DNA of 64,000 nt, from positions 124,001-188,000 of the forward strand of contig JAEUVU010000019.1 in assembly GCA_016786725.1 (NCBI GenBank). The letters run 5' to 3'. Numbering within the stretch: the first letter of the stretch is position 1; each line of letters starts with the position of its first letter. Both the position numbers and the translations under genes were made by a program. This stretch comes from Ferruginibacter sp. GTDB lineage: Bacteria > Bacteroidota > Bacteroidia > Chitinophagales > Chitinophagaceae. This document shows, one piece after another, positions 42,538 through 52,900 of the stretch. Under the pieces are notes generated by a model that worked only from the letters and a program-made list of their open reading frames with translations, was not told the DNA's origin and ran no database searches.

Positions 42538-43565
42538 TGATGGATAAAAATTCAACAATAGTAATTACAGGCGCAGCAGGTTTTATCGGAAGCTGCATGG
42601 TTAGTTATTTAAACCAACAGGGCTTTGAAAATTTGATTTTGGTAGATGAGTTTGAGGATGAAGGAAAAGAGTTAAATCTCCTGCATAAAAAATACCTGGT
42701 GAGGGTTGAAAGGGAAGATTTTTTTAATTGGGTACAAAAAGAAAAGACGGCTGTTGAATTTGTTTTTCATTTAGGCGCACGTACTGATACCACCGAATTT
42801 GATTACAGCGTTCACCAGCATCTGAATGTTGAGTATTCACAAAAGATGTGGAATTATTGTACCATCAACAATATTCCATTGGTGTATGCATCTTCTGCAG
42901 CAACCTATGGCGAAGGGGATCTGGGTTACAATGACGACCATGATATTGTGGAGCAATTACATCCGCTCAATCCTTATGGAATTTCAAAAAATGAATTTGA
43001 TAAATGGATGCTGCACCAGGAAGACCACCCTCCTTTCTGGGCTGGTTTAAAATTTTTCAACGTGTATGGCCCAAATGAATACCACAAAGCAAGAATGGCC
43101 AGCGTTATTTTTCATTCTTTTAACCAGATAAAAGATAAAGGTGTAGTAAAACTTTTCCGGTCGCACAAAGATGGATATAAAGATGGTGAGCAGTTGCGTG
43201 ACTTTGTTTATGTAAAAGATGTGATTGCTGTTTGTTACTGGCTGATGGAAAATTCAAAAGTCAAAAATCAAAACCTGCCTGCCGGACAGGCGGGTTCAAA
43301 ATTAGAATCTGCCATTTATAATCTAGGTACCGGAACCGCCAGGAGTTTTAATGATTTAGTCAAGTCTACCTTCGCAGGATTGGATCTGCAACCGAATATC
43401 GAGTTCATTGATATGCCTGAAGACATCCGGGACAAATACCAATATTTTACCGAAGCCAATATGGATAAATTAAAAGCTGTCGGTTATACAAAAGAATTCT
43501 ACTCGCTTGAAAAAGGCGTGGATGATTATGTGCGGAACTATTTAAGCAAAAATTTATTTTATTAA
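42537..43565 (+). CDS. hldD: ADP-L-glycero-D-manno-heptose 6-epimerase, with a repeat-derived insertion
   Basis: This 342-residue protein is an NADP-dependent short-chain epimerase. It has the Rossmann motif TGAAGFIGS (residues 11-19), HLGARTDTTEFDYSVHQHLNVEYSQ, VYASSAATYGEGDLGYNDDH and the YGISKNEFDKW catalytic Tyr-Lys. FFNVYGPNEYHKARMASVIFH and GEQLRDFVYVKDV are specific to HldD. It epimerises ADP-heptose for LPS inner core. Residues about 240-258 (from SKVKNQN through PAGQAG to LES) have no place in the family. They come from a composite repeat in the DNA (43249-43309). The frame is kept. It overlaps purL by one base, so the two are translationally coupled. Confidence 0.93.
   Translation: MMDKNSTIVITGAAGFIGSCMVSYLNQQGFENLILVDEFEDEGKELNLLHKKYLVRVEREDFFNWVQKEKTAVEFVFHLGARTDTTEFDYSVHQHLNVEYSQKMWNYCTINNIPLVYASSAATYGEGDLGYNDDHDIVEQLHPLNPYGISKNEFDKWMLHQEDHPPFWAGLKFFNVYGPNEYHKARMASVIFHSFNQIKDKGVVKLFRSHKDGYKDGEQLRDFVYVKDVIAVCYWLMENSKVKNQNLPAGQAGSKLESAIYNLGTGTARSFNDLVKSTFAGLDLQPNIEFIDMPEDIRDKYQYFTEANMDKLKAVGYTKEFYSLEKGVDDYVRNYLSKNLFY
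43249..43309 (+). repeat. Composite repeat inserted inside hldD
   Basis: Two families are fused: an AAATTCAAAAGTCAAAAATC-type unit (as at 46261 and 32559) and the palindrome CCTGCCTGCCGGACAGGCGG (as at 40234), closing with TTCAAAATTA. The flanking AAATTC/TTCAAAATT elements suggest a nested insertion. The total length is a multiple of three, so the gene stays open. Confidence 0.82.
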
Positions 43566-43574
43566 AAGAGGAAA

Positions 43575-44441
43575 TTGAAAAAAGAAACAACTGATAAACA
43601 GCAGAGTCCAAAAGCCCCTCATCCTGAGCGGAGTCGAAGAGCAAGGGTTTGGGGTAAGATCGCCATCATTGGTGGTGGAAACCTTGGTTCTGCCATTGCA
43701 GAAGGATTATTGAAAAGCAAATTCTGCAAAGCAACAGATATAACAGTTACCAAAAGAAACACAGCTACTTTAAAAAATCTGGAAGCAAAAGGAATTAAAA
43801 TTTCTTCAGATAATGATGCTGCAGTAAAACAAAGCGAACTGGTTATTCTTGCCGTAAAACCTTACCAGGTTTCAGAAGTATTGAATAGTTTTAAAAAAGC
43901 ATTAACTGCAAATCATATTCTGGTTTCTGTAGTTACCGGTGTATTGATAAAAGACATGGAAGACATCATTAAAAAGAAATTGCCGGTTTTCAGAGCTATG
44001 CCTAACACGGCTATTGCCATACAGGAAAGCATGACCTGCATCAGTGTTACCAATGCCACTGATAAACAGGTTGCCTATGTAAAGGAACTTTTTTCTGTTT
44101 TGGGAAAAGTGGCCGTGATCAATGAAAACCTGATGGATGCCGCCACCGTGCTGGGTGCCTGCGGCACGGCATATGCCATGCGCTACATACGTGCCAATAT
44201 TCAGGGCGGTATCGAAATTGGTTTTGATGCAGTAACAGCCAATTTAATTGCTGCACAAACCGTAAAAGGCGCTGCACAATTGTTGTTGGAGAAAGGCTCT
44301 CATCCGGAACAGGAAATTGACAAAGTAACTACACCCAAAGGCTGTACCATTGCCGGATTGAACGAAATGGAGCACCAGGGTTTTAGTTCATCTTTAATAA
44401 AAGGAATTGCAACGAGTTATAATAAGATAGTGAAAGGGTAA
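43575..44441 (+). CDS. proC: Pyrroline-5-carboxylate reductase with repeat-derived N-terminus
   Basis: This protein has 288 residues if started at TTG 43575. An AGAGGA purine stretch stands just upstream, and no in-frame ATG exists before the conserved domain. The family core begins at KIAIIGGGNLGSAIAEGLL (residue 28 on), followed by VILAVKPYQVSEVL, FRAMPNTAIAIQESM and the C-terminal TTPKGCTIAGLNEMEHQGFSSSLIKGI. It reduces pyrroline-5-carboxylate to proline. Residues about 12-26 (PKAPHPERSRRARVW) come from a CATCCTGAGCGGAGTCGAAG repeat, so the N-terminus is an acquired extension. It follows hldD by 9 bases. Confidence 0.92.
   Translation: MKKETTDKQQSPKAPHPERSRRARVWGKIAIIGGGNLGSAIAEGLLKSKFCKATDITVTKRNTATLKNLEAKGIKISSDNDAAVKQSELVILAVKPYQVSEVLNSFKKALTANHILVSVVTGVLIKDMEDIIKKKLPVFRAMPNTAIAIQESMTCISVTNATDKQVAYVKELFSVLGKVAVINENLMDAATVLGACGTAYAMRYIRANIQGGIEIGFDAVTANLIAAQTVKGAAQLLLEKGSHPEQEIDKVTTPKGCTIAGLNEMEHQGFSSSLIKGIATSYNKIVKG
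43603..43652 (+). repeat. 'CATCCTGAGCGGAGTCGAAG' repeat at the 5' end of proC
   Basis: CCCCTCATCCTGAGCGGAGTC with GAAGAGCAAGGGTTTGGGG is a known style of dispersed Bacteroidota repeat. It is read in frame as HPERSRRA. It lies wholly upstream of the Rossmann glycine motif. Confidence 0.75.
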
Positions 44442-44501
44442 TTTTTTCCCTTGTTTTTTTAAAATTCAGGCTCCAAATTTCATCCCCCCAATTATTCATC
44501 T

Positions 44502-44509
44502 TATCTTTG
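44502..44509 (+). promoter_or_regulatory. -7 promoter element of pyrG
   Basis: TATCTTTG is an exact TAnnTTTG match, about 98 bases before the ATG, giving a leader near 90 bases. The -33 position has no TTG. Confidence 0.5.
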
Positions 44510-44585
44510 CATGACCTCCAAGATTTAATCCCAAATTCTTCTGGTCATATTTATTAACGGCGACTGTTTCCAAAAAATAAGGTAA

Positions 44586-46256
<1,671 letters not shown>

Positions 46257-46260
46257 AAAA

Positions 46261-46342
46261 TCAAAAGTCAAAATTAAAAATTGAAAAGTCTGTGTAAATA
46301 AGACGTGACATTTTTAATTTTGACTTTTTAATTTTGACTTTT
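46261..46342. repeat. 'AAAAGTCAAAATTAAAAA' palindromic repeat between pyrG and the SpoU gene
   Basis: The left arm TCAAAAGTCAAAATTAAAAA and two right-arm copies (TTTTTAATTTTGACTTTT with TTTTAATTTTGACTTTTGG) flank a short GTC/GAC stem near the centre. The right side holds the unit twice in tandem. It is the same family as at 32559 and inside hldD. Confidence 0.72.
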
Positions 46343-46367
46343 GGAAACAACAAACAAAAAACTTTCA

Positions 46368-46919
46368 ATGAACGAACTCAACCGTAAGTCGGTTGAAGAA
46401 TTCAAGCAGTCCGATAAAACACCTTTGATTGCTGTACTGGAAAATATCCGCAGCGCTTACAATGTTGGCAGCGTATTCCGCACAGCCGATGCATTTTTGC
46501 TGGAAGCCATTTATATAACCGGCTACACCTGCATTCCTCCACACAAAGAAATTAAAAAGACAGCCTTAGGTGCAGAAGATACAGTTGCCTGGAAACATTT
46601 TAAGAATGCCGGTGAAGCAATCAAACGCTTAAAAGAAGATGGTTATAAAGTGTATGCGGTAGAACAGGCAGTAAACAGCCTGATGCTCCAGGAACTCACC
46701 GTCGGGACCAATGAAAAAATTGCCGTTATTTTTGGCAACGAAGTAACCGGTGTGGAGCAGGAAACCATCCGGCAATGTGACGGCTGTATTGAAATACCAC
46801 AACTGGGCATGAAACATTCATTGAACATTGCAACAGCTGCCGGCGTTGTGTTGTGGGAAATTGTAAGAAGGAAGCTTCTCACAACCCCGACAGCGGTTGA
46901 AAACCCTGTCGGCGGTTAG
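46368..46919 (+). CDS. SpoU-family RNA 2'-O-methyltransferase with repeat-derived C-terminus
   Basis: This protein has 183 residues from the ATG at 46368. An in-frame TTG at 46341 lies inside the repeat and is not used here. SPOUT motifs are LIAVLENIRSAYNVGSVFRTADAF (motif 1, catalytic Arg), VIFGNEVTGVEQETI (motif 2) and IPQLGMKHSLNIATAAGVVLWEIVRRKLL (motif 3). The CIPPHKEIKKTALGAEDTVAWKH segment marks a subgroup distinct from TrmH, so it probably modifies another tRNA or rRNA site. The last dozen residues (TTPTAVENPVGG) and the stop codon come from a GACAGCGG/CTGTCGGCGG repeat. Loss of the original stop by insertion is likely. Confidence 0.88.
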   Translation: MNELNRKSVEEFKQSDKTPLIAVLENIRSAYNVGSVFRTADAFLLEAIYITGYTCIPPHKEIKKTALGAEDTVAWKHFKNAGEAIKRLKEDGYKVYAVEQAVNSLMLQELTVGTNEKIAVIFGNEVTGVEQETIRQCDGCIEIPQLGMKHSLNIATAAGVVLWEIVRRKLLTTPTAVENPVGG

Positions 46920-46975
46920 GGGAAAAAAGTTTTTAATAAACCGCTGTCGGGGCTTAAAGCCGCCGACAGGGTTTT
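46885..46975. repeat. Four-arm interlaced palindromic repeat
   Basis: Arm A (CCCCGACAGCGGTT, 46885-46898) and arm B (AAAACCCTGTCGGCGG, 46900-46915) are followed by the exact reverse complements A' (46939-46952) and B' (46960-46975). The order is A-B-A'-B', so the arms are interlaced and not nested. In RNA this order could form a pseudoknot. Arms A and B overlap the end of the SpoU gene. Confidence 0.85.
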
Positions 46976-46996
46976 AAAACAGTATATAAATATCAA

Positions 46997-47959
46997 GTGA
47001 GTAAAATAAAAAACTATTTAAGCCTCGTAAAATTCTCCCACACCGTTTTTGCAATGCCTTTTGCATTGATCGGATTTTTTTTAAGTATGAGAGGAAATCT
47101 TTTTAGTGTTGAACAATGGAATGTAAATAAAAGTATAGGTTGGGCAGAAAAAGTAAATCCCGTTTTTGTTAAACCAGGTTACATATATATCAATGGAGAA
47201 ACAAAATCCATCCTATTACTTTTTGGGCTGGTCATCCTCTGCATGATCTTCGCCCGTTCCGCAGCCATGGCTTTTAACCGCTGGTTGGATAAAAACTTCG
47301 ATGCAAAAAACCCACGTACTGCTATCAGGGAAATTCCGGCAGGAATGATAAAAGCAAGCAGTGCTTTGTGGTTTGTAATTATTAATTGTGTGTTATTTAT
47401 TGTTTGCACTTTCTTCATTAACAGCATTTGTTTTTATTTATCGCCAGTTGCACTGTTTGTGGTTTTGTTTTACAGTTATACAAAACGCTTTACAGCTTTG
47501 TGCCATTTGGTTTTGGGTGTAGGTTTGAGCCTTGCTCCTATCGGTGCCTACCTGGCAGTAACCGGACTGTTTGCTTTGCTGCCGATATTATTTTCATTTG
47601 CCGTTTTATTCTGGGTAAGCGGTTTCGATATTATTTATGCTTTGCAGGATGAAGAGTTTGATAAAAGCAACCAGTTGCACTCCATCCCGGCGGCTTTGGG
47701 TAAATCAAAAGCATTAATGGTTTCTAATCTGCTTCATGTGTTTTCTGCAGGCTGTATTATCGCAGCCGGTTTTTATGGTCATTTTGGTTTGTGGTATTGG
47801 ATTGGGATTGTATTCTTCTGCGGATTATTGATCTACCAGCATCTTTTAGTAAAACCAAATGATCTAAAAAAAGTAAATATGGCTTTCTTTACAACCAATG
47901 GCATTGCATCGGTTGTTTTTGCCATCTTTGTAATAATTGATCTTTTTGTTAACGGTTAA
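46997..47959 (+). CDS. UbiA-family polyprenyltransferase
   Basis: This protein has 320 residues from GTG at 46997. UbiA signatures are LVKFSHTVFAMPFALIGFFLS, the first Asp-rich motif AMAFNRWLDKNFDAKNPRTAIREIPAG (NxxxDxxxD) and the second DIIYALQDEEFDKSNQLHSIPAALG. It has about eight membrane helices. The enzyme attaches a prenyl chain to an aromatic acid such as 4-hydroxybenzoate or a futalosine-pathway intermediate. Together with the ubiX gene in this window it could belong to quinone synthesis. Oddly, about 45 extra residues (about 34-75, EQWNVNKSIGWAEKVNPVF) sit between helices 1 and 2, where the family loop is short. This stretch is not repeat DNA. Confidence 0.9.
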   Translation: MSKIKNYLSLVKFSHTVFAMPFALIGFFLSMRGNLFSVEQWNVNKSIGWAEKVNPVFVKPGYIYINGETKSILLLFGLVILCMIFARSAAMAFNRWLDKNFDAKNPRTAIREIPAGMIKASSALWFVIINCVLFIVCTFFINSICFYLSPVALFVVLFYSYTKRFTALCHLVLGVGLSLAPIGAYLAVTGLFALLPILFSFAVLFWVSGFDIIYALQDEEFDKSNQLHSIPAALGKSKALMVSNLLHVFSAGCIIAAGFYGHFGLWYWIGIVFFCGLLIYQHLLVKPNDLKKVNMAFFTTNGIASVVFAIFVIIDLFVNG

Positions 47960-47961
47960 TT

Positions 47962-48021
47962 GTTATCAGTTAATCGTAAACTCTCAGATTTGGCAACCAC
48001 TATTAACGATTAACAGATAAC
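47962..48021. repeat. Inverted repeat GTTATCAGTTAATCG before ruvX
   Basis: GTTATCAGTTAATCG at 47962-47976 and CGATTAACAGATAAC at 48007-48021 pair over 15 bases with one mismatch. It ends 7 bases before the ruvX start codon, so it could influence initiation or end the ubiA-like transcript. Confidence 0.65.
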
Positions 48022-48028
48022 TTAAAAC

Positions 48029-48445
48029 TTGGCTAGAATCCTTGCAATAGACTACGGCGGTAAACGAACAGGCCTTGCAGTTACCGATCCTTTACAGATA
48101 ATCGCCACCGGTTTGGAAACAATTGAATCCAAAGAACTCATCCCCTGGTTAAAAAAATACTTATCACAGGAATCTGTTGAGTTGATAATCATCGGCCTCC
48201 CAAAAAACTGGGATGAATCTGACACACATGGCACACCACTGGTTGAAGCTGCCATCAAAAAAATACAAAAAGAATTTCCCGGCATGCCTCTGAAAACAGT
48301 TGATGAGCGCTATACTTCTAAAATGGCAAAAGATGCCATGCTTGAGATGGGTATGAAAAAGAAAGACCGGCGGAATAAGAAAAATGTGGATGTTGTTGCT
48401 GCAACTATCATCCTGCAGGAATACCTGAATATCCCAAACCCGTAA
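48029..48445 (+). CDS. ruvX: Putative Holliday junction resolvase RuvX (YqgF)
   Basis: This 138-residue protein matches YqgF/RuvX from end to end. It has RILAIDYGGKRTGLAVTD (first catalytic Asp), LIIIGLPKNWDESDT, TVDERYTSKMA and the C-terminal KKNVDVVAATIILQEYL (last Asp). The RNase H-like fold resolves recombination junctions and also takes part in 16S rRNA maturation. The start is TTG at 48029, since the conserved IDYGG begins seven codons in and no ATG precedes. The inverted repeat just upstream leaves little room for a longer form. def follows 111 bases later. Confidence 0.93.
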   Translation: MARILAIDYGGKRTGLAVTDPLQIIATGLETIESKELIPWLKKYLSQESVELIIIGLPKNWDESDTHGTPLVEAAIKKIQKEFPGMPLKTVDERYTSKMAKDAMLEMGMKKKDRRNKKNVDVVAATIILQEYLNIPNP

Positions 48446-48528
48446 AGAGGCTTTAGATCTCAATTAATCAAACTCTTTTCTATAAGCTTATTAAGGGTTA
48501 TTTTCGCAGCATTACTTAATGAATTAAA

Positions 48529-48552
48529 CTCTCCCTTCAGGGAGATGGAGGG
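48529..48552. repeat. CTCCCTTCAGGGAG hairpin immediately upstream of def
   Basis: CTCTCCCTTCAGGGAGATGG is related to the repeat inside purL. It provides a spurious in-frame ATG at 48545 for def. The def ATG at 48557 is 5 bases after the repeat. Confidence 0.65.
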
Positions 48553-48556
48553 TATT

Positions 48557-49135
48557 ATGATTTTACCTATAGTAGCATACGGCTCACCCGTTTTAAGAAA
48601 GGTTTGCGATGAGATAGCACCAGATTATGCCGGCCTGAATAAACTGATTGACGACATGTGGGAAACCATGTACAACAGTAATGGCGTAGGTTTGGCTGCG
48701 CCGCAAATAAACACACCCATAAGATTATTTGTAATGGATAGTGAGCAGATATTTGAGAACCAGGAAGAAGACGAAAAGGGAGAATACCCTGATGAGCCGG
48801 GTTTTAAAGGCGTATTTATTAATGCCAGGGTTATTGCCCTAAATGGAAAAGAATGGGCCTACAACGAGGGTTGCCTGAGTATACCTAAAATAAGGGAAGA
48901 TATAATGCGTAACGAAGAGTTAACAATAGAATTTGAAGACGAAAATTTTAAACAGCATACCAAAACCTTCAATGGAATTACTGCCCGTATCATTCTGCAC
49001 GAATACGACCATATAGAAGGCAAATTGTTTATAGACTACCTGAAACCGCTTAAGCGTAAACTAATGAAACGCAAACTGGATGACATTTCCAGGGGAAAAA
49101 TAAAGGTTGATTACAGGATGGTTTTTCCGAAATAA
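48557..49135 (+). CDS. def: Peptide deformylase
   Basis: This protein has 192 residues from the ATG at 48557; an ATG four codons earlier belongs to the upstream repeat. All three metal-site motifs are present: GVGLAAPQ, EGCLSIP (ligand Cys) and HEYDHIEG (HExxH-type ligands). It removes the formyl group from nascent chains in the cytoplasm. The insertion QIFENQEEDEKGEYPDEPGFKGV before the second motif is the acidic loop common in Bacteroidota enzymes. About 200 gene-free bases follow. Confidence 0.96.
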   Translation: MILPIVAYGSPVLRKVCDEIAPDYAGLNKLIDDMWETMYNSNGVGLAAPQINTPIRLFVMDSEQIFENQEEDEKGEYPDEPGFKGVFINARVIALNGKEWAYNEGCLSIPKIREDIMRNEELTIEFEDENFKQHTKTFNGITARIILHEYDHIEGKLFIDYLKPLKRKLMKRKLDDISRGKIKVDYRMVFPK

Positions 49136-49341
49136 TTTACAAATTCAGCTATACTTATCGTACAGTTATTAGGGGTAAAGCCCTGTTCCCTCAACAACTG
49201 CTAACATATTGATATTAATTTACTTATCCACAAGTAATGTTTTTTTATAAATACCCGCTCTGTAGTATTGCAGAATCCAAATATATACCCTAATTTAGTA
49301 TCATAATTAACCATCTAACTATCACCATTTAAACATCGCTT

Positions 49342-49875
49342 ATGAGAAAAGTACGACTATTATTTTTTTCAGTTGGTATCTTTTTCTCTCTCGGTTCGTT
49401 TGCACAAAGTATTACCCCGGCAATTTTAAACACTACCGGTGGTAAGTATATTTTTACTTACTACAGTGTAGAGTGGAGTTTTGGCGAGTCCATGGCTATA
49501 AACACCATGACGGACGGCAACTCCAATGTGTTTGTTACCAACGGTATTTTGCAACCGAATACACACAATCCGGCTACCGTAAATAACAATACGGCCTGGG
49601 ACAGAGATGAGATCAGGATATTGCCTAATCCTACACAAAACGTGATCGAAATTGACTTTTTCAGTAAGCAAAAAGGAAAGATCATCATGAATCTTTTTGA
49701 CGAGTCGGGAAGATTCGTGGGCACTAAATCATTTGATTATTTTGGTAATGGCAGTATCCAGTTCTGGAACCTGGCCCAATACCCTTCAGGTATGTATCTC
49801 CTGAATATACAACTACAGCCGACAGGTACATCAGTGGCAAAAAAAGGCGCATTTAAAGTAATAAAAATCAAATAG
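49342..49875 (+). CDS. Short exported protein with T9SS type A sorting domain
   Basis: This 177-residue protein has a signal peptide (MRKVRLLFFSVGIFFSLGSFAQ). An N-terminal beta segment (SITPAILNTTGGKYIFTYYSVEWSFGESMAINTM, then TNGILQP) follows. The C-terminal ~80 residues are a type A sorting domain (IRILPNPTQNVIEIDFF, MNLFDESGRFVGTKSF, YPSGMYLLNIQL, GAFKVIKIK). Very short T9SS proteins of this kind often precede large surface proteins. Here the repetitive fibre-like protein follows 49 bases later, so the pair may form a surface complex. The leader carries a chance-like TTATCCACA (49224). Confidence 0.86.
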   Translation: MRKVRLLFFSVGIFFSLGSFAQSITPAILNTTGGKYIFTYYSVEWSFGESMAINTMTDGNSNVFVTNGILQPNTHNPATVNNNTAWDRDEIRILPNPTQNVIEIDFFSKQKGKIIMNLFDESGRFVGTKSFDYFGNGSIQFWNLAQYPSGMYLLNIQLQPTGTSVAKKGAFKVIKIK

Positions 49876-49924
49876 CCTTTTTAAAAATTGATTAAAAAAA
49901 ATTAACACTAAAACTAATTACAAC

Positions 49925-52900
49925 ATGAAAAAGATTTTATTAACGTTAGCAGGTTTTATAGTTACCTTACTTGCTGTAGCACAGGCACCCAACCTTTTGA
50001 ACTACCAGGGTGTGGCCCGTAACTCAGTTGGTAATGTATTGCCAAGCCAGCCAATAGGCTTGCGCTTAAGTATTTTGGCAGGCGGCCCAACCGGCACCCC
50101 GGTGTATGTTGAAACCCGTAATGTAACTACCAATGCCTTTGGTTTGTTTAATGTGCAGGTGGGTAGCCCCGGCGCCATTACAACTACCGGTACCATTGCC
50201 GGTATAAACTGGACCGCCTTTGGAGTAGGTAGCGGCACCAAATTTTTACAGGTTGAGATAGACCCTATAGGCGGAACAAATTACTTTAATGTAGGCTCAA
50301 CCCAACTGGTAAGTGTACCATACTCATTGTATGCTGCTGCTGCTGCGCCTGTAGGCCCGGCCGGTGGTGATCTTACCGGTACTTATCCTAATCCACAGAT
50401 ATTTTTCCCTTTAATAAAAACATTTAACGCTACTACCTTAACACCTGCCAATACACAGTTACTAGGTTTAACTAACTCTGCAACTACCGGCACACTTGGT
50501 GCAATTACCGGTACCAGTGCAAGCACTGATGCTAATGCTACTGCAATCATGGGTACTATGTCTTCTACTTCCCCGGGCGGTTTTTCTGCTGCAGTAAAAG
50601 GTGTTAATAATGGCACTGGTGGTTTAGGCATAGGTGTTTGGGGTAGCCAGGCCGGAAGCGGCTGGGGTGTTTATGGTACTGCTCCAAATGGTATTGGTGT
50701 AAATGGTACAAGCACAAGTGGTACAGGTGTTTTTGGTACATCTGCTTCGGGTAGTGCAGGTTCTTTTGTGAATAGCACTGCTGCCAACACGGCTCCCACT
50801 TTAGCTACCAATACAAATGGTGCTGGCGATGGTTTACAGGCAATCAATACAGGTACCGGTAAAGCTGGTACTTTTACAATAAACAATGCAGCCAATGCAA
50901 ATTTTGCAGTTGATGCCTTTTCTAACGGAACCAACAGCACTGTTAACTCTACCAATACAGGTACAGGGGCTGCCGGTACATTCACAGTAAACAATACTGC
51001 CAGCACTGCTGATGCCTTACGTGCAGTAACCAATGGTGTTGGTGCAAGCTGGGCTATCAGGGCTACCAGTACCGGTACAAACGGTGCAGGTTTGTTTATT
51101 TCAAATAATGCTACAGCAACTAACAACAACTTACAATCAAATACAAATGGCTTGGGCCGTGCAGGCTTATTCAATTCAACCAATGCAGCAAGTACTTCTA
51201 ATGGCGTTGACATAAACGTTGCAGGTACGGGCTTTGCTTTGAGGGCTGCAAGTTCTAATGCTGCTCCTAAAGCTTTACGCACAGAAGGTGGTGTACAATT
51301 AACCGGTATCGGCGAAGCAAATAATTTAATTTTAAAATCAGATGCTACAGGTAATGCCAATTGGGCCACTCCTGCTTCTGTAGGTATTGTAACAGGTACA
51401 GGTACTTTAAACTTTGTACCAAAATGGACCCCTAACGGAACTAATTTAGGTAACTCTCAATTATTTGATGATGGTCTTAGTGTAGGTATAAATACAATTA
51501 CGCCTGTAACAAAATTTCATGTCAGAAGTGCCACCAACTGGCCCGCTGCTTTTGAAGCCACAACGCCACAATCTTACATTTCAATACATGCTAACGGAAA
51601 CTACAATGGATATCTTGGTACCTGGAACAATGCGGCAAACAGGGATATAGACGCAGGTACAGGAGCCGGAAATGCTACCGGTAATTTTAACCTGGTTACA
51701 AATGCAACAGTAAGGGCAACGGTTACACCGGCAGGTAATATGGGTATCGCAACAGCTACCCCGCAACACCAGTTAACCGTTGGTGGCAACACCGCTGATG
51801 CCCAGGGCGTGATCGTTAGAGGTGTTGGCAATGGCCCTGCTAACTGGAAAGGTGGTGCTGCATTTGGTAATACCAATGCAACCGTTATCATGGGTGAACT
51901 TAATGGCGTTGCTCAATTGGGTGGCCATAACAATAATCTTTCTGCATGGACTCCTTTAGCAATCAACTCTGTACCGGGTAATAACGTGGGTATTGGTACG
52001 GCTGCACCCTCTTATGCTTTAGATGTTAATCACAATGGATCAACCGGCCTGCATGTGAGGTCTCTTGCTGCCTTTTCTGTTGTTGACCTGGATGCAGCGA
52101 ATGGAGATGCTGCATTACGTTACCAGGAAGCCGGTGTTACCCGCTGGAATGTTCGTAATGCTCCGGGAACAAACGATTACCAGATCATCAGAAATAACAG
52201 CTTGCCTGCCAACGTTACCATTAACAATGGTACCGGGTTTGTGGGTATCACACAAACAGCACCTTCTTATCAGTTAGATGTACTGCACGCAGGTTCAACC
52301 GGTATCCGCAGCCAGTCGAGCAGCAGCTTCTCTGTTGTTGATATTGATGGTGCCAGTGGCGATGCTGCCTTACGTTTTCAAAAGGCCGGTGTAAATATGT
52401 GGAACACCCGTAACCGCCCTGCTGATGATTATTATGAGTGGTTTGAAATGGGTGGTGGCGGTAGCCGCATGGTTATCCAGCGTGGTACAGGTAACGTAGG
52501 TATTGGTGAAACAACCAGCCCGTCTTATCGTTTGGATGTATTGCATGGCGGTTCAACCGGTATCCGCAGCCGTTCAAGTTCATCTTTCTCTGTTGTTGAT
52601 ATAGATGCTGCCAGTGGCGATGCTGCTTTGCGTTTTGCAAAAGCAGGCGTTAACCAGTGGAACATGCGCAACCGCCCGGGTGATGATTATTTAGAAATAT
52701 TTGAATTAGGTGGTGGCGGCAGCCGTATGGTTATACAGGATGGTACCGGTAACGTAGGTATTGGCGAAACAACCAGCCCGTCTTACCGCTTAGATGTATT
52801 ACACGGTGGATCAACCGGTATCCGCAGCCGTTCAAGTTCTTCTTTCTCTGTGGTAGATATTGATGCTGCCAGTGGTGATGCTGCTTTGCGTTTTGCAAAA

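Noticed and set aside
49224..49232. DnaA box TTATCCACA as part of a replication origin
   Set aside because: It is a single site; I see no cluster of boxes, no dnaA or dnaN gene and no AT-rich unwinding repeat. A chance match is likely.
50671..51369. Long minus-strand open frame (232 codons) in the fibre gene
   Set aside because: It is rich in Pro, Val, Ala and Leu, as expected from the antisense of a Gly/Thr/Asn-rich repeat array.
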